This document shows, piece after piece, positions 10,341 through 21,090 of a DNA stretch of 64,000 nucleotides. Source of the DNA: Paramoeba atlantica. Lineage: Eukaryota > Discosea. Location of the stretch: positions 124,001-188,000 of the forward strand of contig CDRNVI010000070.1 of the NCBI GenBank assembly GCA_977017575.1. Reading direction: 5' to 3'. The notes under the pieces are model-generated. The model made no database searches and was not told the DNA's origin. It saw nothing but the letters and a program-made list of their open reading frames with translations. Every line of letters starts with the position of its first letter. The stretch's first letter is position 1. The position numbers and the translations under genes were made by a program.

Positions 10341-11035
10341 ATGGCGTCTTCCCTGCCTGAATCAGAGCAAGCCCCCGACCTACGCGAAACCCCGGTACCC
10401 CCACTCACCCCCGCACGCCCCGCGCTTACGGTGGAGCGCGTCGTCCACGACATCGGGTTTGGTCGGTTCCAGTGGCAACTGCTCGTGCTGTGTGGGATTC
10501 CCATGATGGCGGACTCCATGGAGGCGCTCCTGATGGCCTTCGTGACGGAGACCGCCCAGGCGGACTACGGCTGCTCCCCCACCCACATGTCCTTTGTGGC
10601 GCTCTGTGTGTTCCTGGGCATGGCCCTCGGCTCCACGTTCTTCGGGTACCTCTCCGACCGGTTTGGGCGAAAAAAAGGCCTGTTCTGGAGTATGGCCGCG
10701 ACGGCGGTGTTTGGTGCGCTCAGCGCGCTGAGTCCGAATGTCTGGTGGCTCATGCTGCTGCGTGCGCTCACGGGGATTGGTATTGGGGGGTTTCACACAG
10801 GGGTTACGCTGTACACGGAGCTGTTGCCGACCCACACCCGGTCGCTGCAGCTTACGATTATTCAGTCCTTCTGGGCACTTGGGGTGTTGCTGCAGTGTGT
10901 GCTGGCGTGGACGATGTGTGAGTTGTCCTGGCGCTGGCTCGTGCTGGCCACCGCGGTGCCCGCGGCTATTAGCTGTACCACGTATCTTCTGATCCCGGAG
11001 AGTCCGCGGTTCTTGGTTCTCCATGATCGTCCGGA
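10341..11035. other. GC-rich island, C-rich then G-rich
   Basis: Hand counts give C 29 and G 15 in 10381-10440, and C 22 and G 16 in 10561-10620. By contrast 10681-10800 has C 27 and G 47, and 10861-10920 has C 11 and G 24. The skew flips near 10640-10680. The island ends inside the gene. Confidence 0.6.
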
Positions 11036-11831
11036 GGAGGCGAAAAAGGTATTGCTGCGTGCAGCGGTGAAAAATAAAAAGCTAGATGTACTTCCTGAAG
11101 CGTTTGATTTACGCTCTGGGGAAACTGTTACGGAAAGGGCCGGTATACGAGACCGTTTTGCACCGCTGGTTCGTACGGCCGCGATGCGGCGTTTGACTGT
11201 TACAGTGTCGTTAGTCTGGTTTACTGCACTGTTTTCGTACTATGGAGTTGTGTTCCTTACTGCACAGAGTAGTTATGGTATTAGCAATCGTTATGTCGAG
11301 CACCTTGTTGTTTCCTTCGCGGAAGTTCCCGCCTATGTTGGTACCTTCTTTTTCTCCATCCGATTTGGTCGTAAGAAGGGAATGATTATCTCGTCCACGT
11401 GTACGGCGTGCTGTATGCTTGTTTTAGCCTTTCAGGAATCAATTCCCCGAGAAGCCAATTTCTGTCTCATGTTTTTTTGTAGATGGAGCATTGCGATCTT
11501 TTTTGCCCTTGCTGTTCTTTATACTCCGGAGGCCTTTCCAACCAGTGTCAGAGCCACTGGTTTTGGCATTGCAAGCACATGTGCTAGAATCGGGTGCATG
11601 CTGACACCATTTGTCGCGATAAAAGTGCGCTCAGTGAGCGTACTTGCTGCAGCTATGGTTTATGTAGGTGTGCTTTGCGTAGGAGTAATCTCTTCTTGCC
11701 TGCTTCCTTTTGATACATCAAACAAATCGCTTCGCGAAAACGATTTGTCATTACTTTCTCATAATGATTCGTCTCTTGGGGCCTCCTCCCCACAGGTGCC
11801 AGCGAATAGTGAAGACGAAATCAAGGCATAA
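10341..11831 (+). CDS. MFS transporter, SV2/SVOP-like (paralog 3 of 4)
   Basis: A 496-residue carrier with the same plan as its neighbours: FQWQLLVLCG, helix 2-3 signature GYLSDRFGRKKG, and YTPEAFPTSVRATGFG before a RIGCMLTPF helix. The ATG at 10341 is well placed, with a longer Pro-rich N-terminus than paralogs 1 and 2. The base composition is odd. The first roughly 690 bases are very GC-rich (73% in 10381-10440) and the rest returns to the local level, although the protein is equally well conserved throughout. The join at about 11040 is sharp. The C-terminal tail is Ser/Asn-rich. Confidence 0.85.
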   Translation: MASSLPESEQAPDLRETPVPPLTPARPALTVERVVHDIGFGRFQWQLLVLCGIPMMADSMEALLMAFVTETAQADYGCSPTHMSFVALCVFLGMALGSTFFGYLSDRFGRKKGLFWSMAATAVFGALSALSPNVWWLMLLRALTGIGIGGFHTGVTLYTELLPTHTRSLQLTIIQSFWALGVLLQCVLAWTMCELSWRWLVLATAVPAAISCTTYLLIPESPRFLVLHDRPEEAKKVLLRAAVKNKKLDVLPEAFDLRSGETVTERAGIRDRFAPLVRTAAMRRLTVTVSLVWFTALFSYYGVVFLTAQSSYGISNRYVEHLVVSFAEVPAYVGTFFFSIRFGRKKGMIISSTCTACCMLVLAFQESIPREANFCLMFFCRWSIAIFFALAVLYTPEAFPTSVRATGFGIASTCARIGCMLTPFVAIKVRSVSVLAAAMVYVGVLCVGVISSCLLPFDTSNKSLRENDLSLLSHNDSSLGASSPQVPANSEDEIKA

Positions 11832-12547
11832 TAACAAGAGTTAGGATACTTCTGGAAATTAGGGTTGTGTGTGTGCGACAACTTTAGTTTATTTCTGGTT
11901 TACAGTTAATTTAAGTAATTGATTGTAAGTAATCACTGTCGTAAATCGGTTATCTCGACCAGTAAATAATAATTTTAACTTAAATTCAAATGATTTGAAT
12001 ATTTCGGATAATGTGGTCGTGTAGTGTGATATGATAAACACTAGTTACTTTTCATAACTTTCCATAAGTTCACCTGTACGTGAATATTTCACGTAATAGC
12101 ACAATAGAAGAATGAAAAAACTCCTCTATCAACAAGACTAACGCCAAACTAAATTGTATGAATCCTGTGTTCCTGTAGGATTCTGAAACAGACATTTTTC
12201 AATAGTCCCATTTGGAGAGGCTTTCTGTTTTGTAATGTCAATCATGTGTATAATGTTAATAATTGGCACCACACTGTTTTTGCGTCGAACTGCAAGGGTA
12301 ACATTATTGCAACCGTAATAGGCGATTAAAACTGAGTTGACTGTCTTGTGTACAAGGACACGTATACGAATGGGTATTTATTTGCACGGGAACTACAAGT
12401 CAAATGTACTACTGAATTTTTATTCCATGACAAGCCGCATTAGTATTAAAATTTAGCCTTCAATAACTACAAAATAACTACGAATATATTTGAGTAAGCA
12501 CGCACTATACGGAAACGGACTGTAGGCTGAATATATCTATCACTAGC
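11832..12547. other. AT-rich intergenic region, no gene seen
   Basis: About 715 bases with low GC between paralogs 3 and 4. A few short inverted repeats are present (for example around 12155-12185) but no coding pattern or RNA gene was recognised. Confidence 0.5.
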
Positions 12548-14011
12548 ATGAATGAAGGCCTCAAGGAGACGAGAAATGGTCAAGACGATGGGAAGACCGA
12601 TGAGACATCCTTGTCGGGCGATGTTTCATTGGAACCGGTGGTCTGCGAGAAAAACATTACGATCGAGGAAGCGCTTAGCCTTGCTGGCTTAGGTTCATAT
12701 CAGTGGCGACTTTTAATATCTTGCGCCGTCCCTTGCATTGCAGATGCCATGGAAGTCCTGCTCATGGCCTTTATTACTAACGAAGCTCAGTCTGATCTAG
12801 GATGTTCATCATGGGAAATATCTCTTATTGCAGCAGCAATGTTTTTCGGACAATTTATTGGTTCTCCAACATTGGGGTATTTGGCAGACAGGATAGGCCG
12901 ACGCAGGACAATTTTTATAGCCATGGTGTTACAATTTCTGATGGGCGCTTTAAGTGCGCTCAGTACTCAAGTTTGGATGTTGCTCGTGACGAGAATGTTG
13001 GTAGGGTTTTCAATTGGTGGGCTGCATGTATGTGTTACCCTGTATTCTGAATTTCTCCCTACTTTGGAAAGAACCTTTCCACTCACTTTGCTCCAAGCTT
13101 TCTGGCCTTTAGGTTCTTTGCTTCAGTGTTGCTTAGCGTGGGCAGTATTGCCTCGCACGTCTTGGCGGTACCTAGTTGCGATTAGTTGTATACCTTCTTT
13201 TGTTGGAATTATATCTTGCTGGTTTCTTCCGGAGAGTCCAAGGTACCTGCTGGTTCAGGGGTCATGCACAAAGTCAAAAAATATAATTCTTAAAATTGCC
13301 TCAGTAAATCGGCGCGCAATGTGTCTTCCAACTCATTTCAATCTTGTTTTTCATGAATCATGTTCAGGTCATAAAAAGAATTCCTTGCCTTCATCACGTA
13401 GAGTTTATCAGCTCTTGCATAACCCAGAGATGCGTCGCCTGACTCTTTGTTTATGCACCATTTGGTTTGCCACGTCTTTCGTGTATTGTGGTCTCGTTTT
13501 TCTAACATCAAACTTGCGGTTTTCCGCGCGATCCCCTTACTTATCTATGCTACTTGTTGTGCTTGCCGAACTACCTGCTTATGTAATAACTTTTTTGTTT
13601 TCTATGCGTCTGGGACGACGCCGGGGAATGATTCTGTCTTCCGCAGGAGGGGTTCTGTGTACAGCCGCACTCAGTCTTCAGGACTACATTCCTTTTCCGG
13701 CGACAATTAGTTTTATGTGCGGTAGTCGCTTATGTCTTGCTGTATTATTTGCTTTGGCTGTGCTTTACACACCGGAGGCTTTTCCGACCCAAGCACGTTC
13801 CACTGGCGTGGGTCTTACCATGGCGTGTGCACGATTCGCTGGAATCTGGACTCCGTTTGTCGCGATATCGCTTCATTCAGTTCAAGTGATCGCCACTGCC
13901 TCCACGTATGCAGTAATCTTATGTATAGGAACGGCTGCTGCTGTATGTCTACCTTTTGATACCCACAATCGTCCTCTAGATGATGTTGTGGATGATTCTG
14001 ATAGTAACTAA
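12548..14011 (+). CDS. MFS transporter, SV2/SVOP-like (paralog 4 of 4)
   Basis: A 487-residue carrier, the last of the tandem block. It has an acidic hydrophilic N-terminus of about 50 residues, then SYQWRLLISC, the helix 2-3 signature GYLADRIGRRRT and YTPEAFPTQARSTGVG. It shares with paralog 3 the LTLLQAFWPLGSLLQC-type helix 5 and the RRRGMILSS loop, suggesting 3 and 4 form one pair and 1 and 2 another. The start at 12548 is an ATG with no better upstream choice. The block probably arose by successive tandem duplication; the partners' different spacers show it is not recent. Confidence 0.85.
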   Translation: MNEGLKETRNGQDDGKTDETSLSGDVSLEPVVCEKNITIEEALSLAGLGSYQWRLLISCAVPCIADAMEVLLMAFITNEAQSDLGCSSWEISLIAAAMFFGQFIGSPTLGYLADRIGRRRTIFIAMVLQFLMGALSALSTQVWMLLVTRMLVGFSIGGLHVCVTLYSEFLPTLERTFPLTLLQAFWPLGSLLQCCLAWAVLPRTSWRYLVAISCIPSFVGIISCWFLPESPRYLLVQGSCTKSKNIILKIASVNRRAMCLPTHFNLVFHESCSGHKKNSLPSSRRVYQLLHNPEMRRLTLCLCTIWFATSFVYCGLVFLTSNLRFSARSPYLSMLLVVLAELPAYVITFLFSMRLGRRRGMILSSAGGVLCTAALSLQDYIPFPATISFMCGSRLCLAVLFALAVLYTPEAFPTQARSTGVGLTMACARFAGIWTPFVAISLHSVQVIATASTYAVILCIGTAAAVCLPFDTHNRPLDDVVDDSDSN

Positions 14012-14465
14012 GAATTACGGTCATATCAATTCTTGTTTACATTGGTAATATTTAAGTTATTACCAAGTACTAAAGAGATTAAATTTAAGGTGCCAAAATA
14101 ATTTAACTGAGGTTTATCCACCGTTGCTGATTTCCAGATGTTGCTTAACATTGTTCGCGTAAATGAAAGTTTCGTTAATCAGACACTTCACCACATAATC
14201 GTAAATAAGGATTCTAAAATTTACATCTAAGCGCGCATTCAATAAAAGAATATACTGTAGAAGAGCATACTATAAAAGAATCGGTGGAATCTCCGATCGA
14301 TGGGTAGTCACGCACAAAGAGAAATACAAAAACAAACGAGGAGAGATTTGTTTCTAAAGAAATATATTTCAACCTACTTTTATACTTCCTGTTATACACG
14401 GAGTTCTTCGAATAACTACTGTACTTCGCAGTGGCTAGTTGGTATTTGCATGTATAAAGGTTTTT
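14012..14465. other. Intergenic region with a 3' hairpin
   Basis: TTGGTAATA at 14042-14050 pairs with TATTACCAA inside 14057-14066 across a short loop, about 30 bases after the stop of MFS paralog 4. The rest is AT-rich without a recognised gene. Confidence 0.5.
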
Positions 14466-15191
14466 ATGTTTTCCCCCGAAGATGTGCGCAGAATATCACC
14501 AGAACGCGCTATTTTCCGAGAGCCTCTCGAGCTTGTGTGTGAATCAAAAGGAAGGCGTTTGCCCCGGGACAGTAAGAATCCACGATGGACACCTGGTGTC
14601 CACCGCTTTTCTTTTACAATAGTTCGTCCGGATCTAAAATCTTTAGAACCTCAGAAGGCGGATGGTGGTGATGAGTTTGCTACGCAATCGTTTAAAGATA
14701 GATGTAAGAAAGAGTCATGTTTAACTTTTTCTATGCTCCGTATGCGGTGCACAATCTTGCAACTCGAAGCTGCAGATAATAAACCTAAGAGGTCCAGGAA
14801 TGCGGCAGCGTCATCAAGGAGTTCGACGCTACCGCACTATATCAAAGCGCCTTGGGCTACTGATGCCTCGATAATGTTAAAAGCGGACGATGTTCTTTCA
14901 AAGTGTGTATCATCAAAGGCCTACAACCTGGGCAAACCAAGTTCGTATTCGTTTATGATGGCAGTTGATCTCAACACGAGATCCTATGGGAAGGAGAACA
15001 ATTATATGAAAACTGGTCATACGCTTTCCAATGTGTATTCGCTATTGTTTACCTTGGAACCGGTAGAAAATACGGAGACACACGTGCTATGGAAAATGTT
15101 TCTACGGACTGTGGATCTTGATTCCGATCTTTGTCCCCTTTTCCCATTTTGCTTGGGCTCCTATTGCACAAACCAGTTTCAGTTATACTAA
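14466..15191 (+). CDS. Unknown protein, 241 residues
   Basis: A soluble, basic protein with no family I recognise. The ATG at 14466 opens MFSPEDVRRISPER; an in-frame TTG 27 bases upstream is less likely. A low-complexity basic stretch near residues 105-125 (KPKRSRNAAASSRSS) follows a more conserved-looking N-terminal half rich in charged residues and Pro. The C-terminal 40 residues are hydrophobic and Cys-containing. It is separated from the ARF-GEF gene by 213 bases. Codon use looks like the neighbours, so it is probably real, but no function can be assigned. Confidence 0.55.
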   Translation: MFSPEDVRRISPERAIFREPLELVCESKGRRLPRDSKNPRWTPGVHRFSFTIVRPDLKSLEPQKADGGDEFATQSFKDRCKKESCLTFSMLRMRCTILQLEAADNKPKRSRNAAASSRSSTLPHYIKAPWATDASIMLKADDVLSKCVSSKAYNLGKPSSYSFMMAVDLNTRSYGKENNYMKTGHTLSNVYSLLFTLEPVENTETHVLWKMFLRTVDLDSDLCPLFPFCLGSYCTNQFQLY

Positions 15192-15404
15192 ACTGTTTTT
15201 TCCGTTGTTTGAGTTTGATATTATACCGCTGGAGCTCTGTATAATGAGTGTATCTAAATGAGTGATAAATGAGTGTAACCAAATATTAAGATTGTTTTTT
15301 GAAACTTTTAAAGAAATGCTAAATTCGGGTAAAGTTTACTTAGTTTTCTTTGCTAATAAAGAGTATACTATGGATTGAACGTATAGCTGATTTATCTTAG
15401 AGCA

Positions 15405-18400
15405 ATGTCGTGTGACACTGGGGCACTTGGAGAGAACTCGCTTTTTCTACCACAAGACACGACAAGATCACGATCAAGATCGTTTGCGGCGGAACTCAAT
15501 TGGTGTGAGCTGCTTTACCAGGAGTTGTTGATTCTAGGAAAAGAATTGCAAATACATGACGATGCCGGAACTATGAGTAGGTATACATCTCTCATTAAGA
15601 CATCTCTAACAAAAGTATCTGTTATATCTCGCGGTTCCAGAATTCCAGTTATAAATTTCGAAATCTTAGATCCTTTATTTGCAATTGCGGAAGGTGAAGA
15701 AACATCCCATACAATGACAGCACGCGTTTTTTCTTGCTTTCTTGCTCTCCTGCGAATGTGTTCGTCAGACATCACTATAAGCAACTTAAGCGATATTATT
15801 GAATCAGTTTCGCGCTCCCGTTGGGAGTTAACTGATGCTGCTGATCACGAAAGTACCGTGGCTAATGGTATTGAAGTTTTAAGAGAATGTGTACGTCACA
15901 GAGCCTATATAAAGCTCGATAATGCTGTTCACGTTAATTTGCTTGCATACAGTTTATTCATGGCCATTCAAATGGAAAGTTCTAACCTTCTTCGGAATGC
16001 TGGAATGCAAACAATCCTTACGATTTGTGAGGTGGGGTTTATTAATGCTGCGAGCGCAGATGATGCAGATAAGATCTGCACAGTCATAAAACAGATCTCC
16101 GTTTGGATTTCATGCCGAAATGCGCAGGACGTTCAATCGCAACTTCTGAATGTGTCGGACACGCCTTATCACTGCACTCCTGATGACGCCGCTTCCTTGA
16201 GAGTTCAGTTAATTGGTCTACATGCAGCTCACCGATTGGTCTTTTCCATTCCTCACAGCTTGTTTTGTGTTCCAAACATAGAACATGCACTCTTCTATAA
16301 TGTGGGCAGAATGGTCTTAGAAGTTGTGAGCAATGTCAAACTAGGTGAGCAATCACGACAGTTGGCACGTCATGTTGTGCATACTTTATTTCGCATAAAT
16401 CCAGTAAAAGCTGCCCCACTCACATTGAGTGTAGCTGGTCTTTTACTGTTTCCTTCTTGCAGAAGTAGCAACAGTGCCTTTAATGTGTCGCGATGCCTTG
16501 CGGATGTTTCCTCAGAAGCGATGTGCAGCCCACCTATGGACGATACGTTACAGTGGATGTGTCAACTGTGTTCAGATCCAAGATTTGTTCTCCATTCATG
16601 TTCAGAATATGACCTTCATCGTTTTAAGCCCGACGTATTTGCCACTGTTTGTAGGCATATTTTATTTATGCTCTCCTCCAGTCAACCGGTGAAGGAGAAA
16701 GAACTAGCAATGCAAGCTATAGTGAACATTCTAACGAGCTTAGCTACTGTATTGTACAAGAATACAACGATAGAGTGTTCGCCTCACGTGCTCGACATTT
16801 ATGAGCAAGCCGCACTACGAAAAACAAAAGTGCAATCATTCCTGGAAACTTTTTCCGAATCCCCATTAGATGCGGTTTCACTGCTTGGGACCATATTTTC
16901 ATTCACTTCTGACGAACTACAAATAGAGGGTTTTCAAGTTGGAAAACAGTTTTATCTATTGCGTCATTCGCTGGATAAAACGAAACTAGGATGTTTTTTA
17001 ACAGATATCGGTTCGAAAAGCGATTCTGTGATCCGAAGTGCGGTCAAGGATCACGTCGAGTTTCACCGCACGCTTCTTCAGGGTTTTATTGAGAGCCACG
17101 ATTTTGAAGGAAAAGCGTTGATTACATCTCTTCGTGAAACGTTAGCAGGATTTCACATGCCAGGAGAAGCTCAGAAGATCGATCGTGTTATCGAGACATT
17201 TTCGCAGTCATGGTATTCCTTGAACCATACAAACGCTGCAGTGAATCCATTCCCTAGCGTTGAGTTGGCGTTTCTTTATACATTTAGTTGTGTCATATTG
17301 GCGACAAATTTGCACAACCCTTCTGTTTCTTCAAGAGAAAAAATGTCAGAAGAGACGTTTACGCAGATGATATCTGGTGCCAATGGGGCAGAATCAATTC
17401 CACAGGACTACATTGCAACGACATTCCGCGACATTTCTCATATGCCATTATCATTACGTGATCCCATTTATGAAATTCAGGTTGATAAAAATTGGTACGA
17501 AATGATTCTGGAACAACACACAAAAAGCTTATGGGATGAAACATCACCAGGTAGAGCAATTATTGACTCTACACTCGAAACTCCATCGACCTTAGTGGAT
17601 GCAGCATTACTTGCCTTTCTAGTAGCAAAAGACCACATTCTTACTGCACTTTCGGCAGGTTTGGCAACGGAATATGAAAACAAAATTAATTTGCAACAAA
17701 CTTCTCCTTCAGACTGTGGAGGTATTCTGTGCCCGAAAGTCCCTGTTCGTCTGGATGCAGAAATAGTATTGCACCAGTTAATGTCTGTTGAAGCATTATT
17801 ACCTCTTGACCATGTCTCGATAATAGGAGAATCTTACCGCTGGTTGGCTTTGCTGGCAAATAGATTGCAGGATACGGAGTTTATGAATAAAATATTGTTG
17901 TCGCTTTTTCCATATACTATGGACTACTCGCTTACACGCATTGACGTCTCTTCCGCTAGGCCAGATAGTGCAGTGAAAAATTTGTCTGTGAGCGTAATTC
18001 TTAACATAGTGCATTTGTATTCTTCACATATTCGCGAAACTTGGCCTGATGTGTTTGGACTAATGACTCGACTTTTTCTGTTAGGCATGTGGCCAGACCA
18101 GAAGGTCAAGTCGCTTGGTGCTGGGCAAGGAGGTGGCGCTCACACACTTGCCAGTATGAACTTCATCATGGACACGATGAGGTCCAACACGTTCAGCTTC
18201 ATCTTTTTTTCTTATATGCCTTCAAATGGTGTAAGACGGGAAAGTCATGAAGGCCAGACAAAAAACTCTGAGAATGATGGTTGGTTCGGACCTTTAGCCA
18301 AAGGATCTGAGCAGGGTGTTTCCACTGAGGAATCATCCACAAGATCAAATGATGATCGATCATTGCTTCAGGGATATAGTATTCCACAATTTTTTTGCAC

Positions 18401-20033
18401 CTGGGCAATTGCATTATCAGACACCGATCTGAACTGTTTAGCTCAACACATGCTATCTCAACTGCCTACGACATGGGAATGCCTTCCGCTTGAAATTACA
18501 ATTGCGGAATCAATCTGTTTTCATTTGCATAGTGTATCATTGTTGGCTGAGTACGCGTTTCATAGATTACCAAGCCTTTTGGACTTAGTGGCAAGCCGAC
18601 TCTTGAACATGTTATCTTTACTGTCATATGCTGCCGAGGAATCATGTAAGGAGAAAGAGGAACCTGCGGGACTTGTTCCCTTGAGCTGCGAGATTCTTGG
18701 AATACAAACTACGATCGCATTATTACACTTTTGTACAATAAGGCCTTATTCCAGTATTTGGTATGACGTATTCGATGCAATGTCGGCACTCAACGTTCAT
18801 GTTTGGAGGAAATGTATTTCAGTGCCCCTGTGTGGGTGGTTATCAGGTACTCATCTAAACAACACCTCTTTTGTGACTCCGCAGTCCAGACGAGATAGAG
18901 CATTTCTTCGATGCGCTCAGATAGCTATACTACATTGCGAGCACCGCGCAGCGCGGGAAGAACTATGGAAGTGGATGTGCCACTTTCTTGAGAAGAACGA
19001 ATTATCTCATCATATTGGTGACATACTACCAGAGATAATCTCTTTAATCGACTTGTCCAGCACGACGCAACAGTTGACGAGTTTTTCTCAATCAGGACCG
19101 AAGCATGTAGCTAGCAATGCTGCATACATAAATACTGAACTTGATGTGCAACATCCCTTGAAAAAAATTAAATGCAATGAGGAGGCGCAACTCAATTCGA
19201 AAGATAGTATAGATATTACTGCTATTTTGTCAGAACTCCTCATTTTTTTGAAGAAACTAACTTCTGCAGCAGGTTCTGACTCCATGTCATGGAAAAACAG
19301 TTGGTCGTCAGTAACAAAATGCTTGGTTATACTGCCCAGTTTACGAGGCGGCGATTACTGGGTAACCACGAAGGCAGTTTTGCATACTTTTGTCGAATTT
19401 GAGTCATTAGAAACCATCAACGTCTCTCCGGATATAATTTCCGAGGTTTTTGGAATTACGGTTGACTTTGTTCAAGAAATATTTACCGAAAAACGAGTTA
19501 TAGGCGTATCCGAATGTAGCACAGAAGATATAGAGAAGGGCTATCGCAGCGCTGACCAAACACAGGGAGGCTTTAGCTATATTTTTAGCAGACTTCTTTG
19601 GTCACCATCGACGGCTGAATCGAGTGCAACTGGGGCACCACAGCTTGTTGAGTCATTACCATCACCCTCGAGAATAGAAGCTGCGAGAGTCGGTATGAGC
19701 CTCATCACTAAACTCTTTGTAAAATGGGTATATCAACTTTCTCAAGCTCAAGTTGGGCTATTCAAGAGGTGGAAATCTGTTCTTGAGCTGTTAAACGACG
19801 CCTTTGTCAATTCGAAAACCGGTCTGTCTGAGGCTCTGCGTGCGGAGGCGTTGGAATGCTACAAGACTTTACTTTGGTCACTCCAACTTTCAACTAGCCT
19901 TAATCATAAAATCAAAGACCTTGAAAAAAACTCAGAATTCTGGACTCAGACAAAATTGTGGCTAATTGCAGAGTCTCGTATGCCCATACTTGAGGATTCA
20001 ATATTTAACATCAATTCTATGTCTGTGCCTTGA
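15405..20033 (+). CDS. Large Sec7-domain ARF guanine nucleotide exchange factor (GBF1/BIG class)
   Basis: A 1542-residue protein with one Sec7 domain at about residues 470-670. The catalytic loop reads FHMPGEAQKIDR with the glutamic finger at E588 (family FRLPGEAQKIDR), followed later by ILATNLHNPSV. Helical DCB/HUS-like regions lie before it and long HDS-like helical regions after it, as in GBF1/GNOM and BIG/Sec7. These proteins load ARF with GTP on Golgi membranes to recruit coats. FH in place of FR is unusual. Sequence alone does not decide between GBF1 and BIG. The ATG at 15405 is the start. A short open stretch after the stop (about 20072-20160), preceded by a ctgttctag, could be an extra 3' exon, but I could not join it convincingly. 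Confidence 0.85.
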   Translation: MSCDTGALGENSLFLPQDTTRSRSRSFAAELNWCELLYQELLILGKELQIHDDAGTMSRYTSLIKTSLTKVSVISRGSRIPVINFEILDPLFAIAEGEETSHTMTARVFSCFLALLRMCSSDITISNLSDIIESVSRSRWELTDAADHESTVANGIEVLRECVRHRAYIKLDNAVHVNLLAYSLFMAIQMESSNLLRNAGMQTILTICEVGFINAASADDADKICTVIKQISVWISCRNAQDVQSQLLNVSDTPYHCTPDDAASLRVQLIGLHAAHRLVFSIPHSLFCVPNIEHALFYNVGRMVLEVVSNVKLGEQSRQLARHVVHTLFRINPVKAAPLTLSVAGLLLFPSCRSSNSAFNVSRCLADVSSEAMCSPPMDDTLQWMCQLCSDPRFVLHSCSEYDLHRFKPDVFATVCRHILFMLSSSQPVKEKELAMQAIVNILTSLATVLYKNTTIECSPHVLDIYEQAALRKTKVQSFLETFSESPLDAVSLLGTIFSFTSDELQIEGFQVGKQFYLLRHSLDKTKLGCFLTDIGSKSDSVIRSAVKDHVEFHRTLLQGFIESHDFEGKALITSLRETLAGFHMPGEAQKIDRVIETFSQSWYSLNHTNAAVNPFPSVELAFLYTFSCVILATNLHNPSVSSREKMSEETFTQMISGANGAESIPQDYIATTFRDISHMPLSLRDPIYEIQVDKNWYEMILEQHTKSLWDETSPGRAIIDSTLETPSTLVDAALLAFLVAKDHILTALSAGLATEYENKINLQQTSPSDCGGILCPKVPVRLDAEIVLHQLMSVEALLPLDHVSIIGESYRWLALLANRLQDTEFMNKILLSLFPYTMDYSLTRIDVSSARPDSAVKNLSVSVILNIVHLYSSHIRETWPDVFGLMTRLFLLGMWPDQKVKSLGAGQGGGAHTLASMNFIMDTMRSNTFSFIFFSYMPSNGVRRESHEGQTKNSENDGWFGPLAKGSEQGVSTEESSTRSNDDRSLLQGYSIPQFFCTWAIALSDTDLNCLAQHMLSQLPTTWECLPLEITIAESICFHLHSVSLLAEYAFHRLPSLLDLVASRLLNMLSLLSYAAEESCKEKEEPAGLVPLSCEILGIQTTIALLHFCTIRPYSSIWYDVFDAMSALNVHVWRKCISVPLCGWLSGTHLNNTSFVTPQSRRDRAFLRCAQIAILHCEHRAAREELWKWMCHFLEKNELSHHIGDILPEIISLIDLSSTTQQLTSFSQSGPKHVASNAAYINTELDVQHPLKKIKCNEEAQLNSKDSIDITAILSELLIFLKKLTSAAGSDSMSWKNSWSSVTKCLVILPSLRGGDYWVTTKAVLHTFVEFESLETINVSPDIISEVFGITVDFVQEIFTEKRVIGVSECSTEDIEKGYRSADQTQGGFSYIFSRLLWSPSTAESSATGAPQLVESLPSPSRIEAARVGMSLITKLFVKWVYQLSQAQVGLFKRWKSVLELLNDAFVNSKTGLSEALRAEALECYKTLLWSLQLSTSLNHKIKDLEKNSEFWTQTKLWLIAESRMPILEDSIFNINSMSVP

Positions 20034-21090
20034 AGGATACTTTGTTAATGTATTTCTGTGTCCTGTTCTAGGAAATGTACACGTTCCCGGGCGTATTCTT
20101 ATTGCAAGTGATTCCCACTCGAATGACAATTTGACAGTACTCGAAAAGGTTCGAGGATAAGATCCTCGAAAAACGATTTATATTTTATGTGCCGATTTAG
20201 TTTCTTCTCTAAAAATCTTTTAATCGCTATGTTCTCAGTAATATTGCGCTAGATACTCCAGTAGTATGCGAACATACGATTGAAATTTCGATTGAAATAG
20301 CATTACGATTGAAATAGCGTAATGAGGAAAACCACAACCTTGTATTGCTAGACGTTCTGAAAGGAAGCAGTAAATTTCCGGCAAGGTGCACAATATGTGG
20401 TCCATTCGAAGAGGATTCTAAGAATTTCTACTCGGACTGGTACGTAGACAACCAGACCCCATACAATACGAGCCCAATGCAAGGCGTGTTGCATGGCACT
20501 TCAATACATAGAGGAACCGGTCATTCTTCTGAGGCTGGTCTGTAATTCTATTTGGCGTGGTCTCCTTACTACTATAGGCGCTTTCCCGAATGAGTTCACC
20601 GGTATCATTTACTATGCAACGCACCGTAATATAACGTCATAACAGCGACCTACAAGTGAACCTGAGAAGCGGTGTTGGCCTCTTACCTTACGAATCAATC
20701 GGTGAAGGGCCTGGCTTGCCAGTAGCCGCCAGTAGAGAGTATAGGCCTCGGCATGACGAATACTACCGAGCTTGCACTAGGTGAGAAAACAGGATCTAAA
20801 CTAAATATATAGATTGGTTGGCTAAATAAAAATCAATCGACTTACCAGATTTTAGACGGCACTCGTTGGATCTAGAAGTCTTGTACTCATCAAATGGAAA
20901 TTTTAGAAGCGGATATTAATCCTTGGAGCATAGCGCGCATCGGGCACTTGGGATATCATCGTCAATGTTGCAATGCGATACATGCTCTGAAACATACCGA
21001 CTTATTATTAAATATCAGCGCAACAGTTCTAATCGAATTGTGAAGTCTACATTTACTTACTTAGCTTCGTAACTTATTCATTAATAATTC
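20034..21090. other. Intergenic region with possible unassigned exons
   Basis: Two stretches look coding and sit next to splice-like signals. One is open from 20318 to the stop near 20545 (a CTICG motif, then an acidic-aromatic segment). The other is open from about 20641 and ends at an ACTAG/GTGAG donor-like site near 20780; a gattttag acceptor near 20855 leads on to a short open piece. The exon joins are uncertain, no ATG is fixed and no family is recognised. The presence of introns elsewhere in the window makes a split gene here plausible. Confidence 0.3.

Noticed and set aside
10380-11024. 214-codon open frame on the minus strand
   Set aside because: It mirrors the GC-rich half of MFS paralog 3, is rich in Arg/His/Pro/Gly, and has no motif; the + strand transporter is certain.
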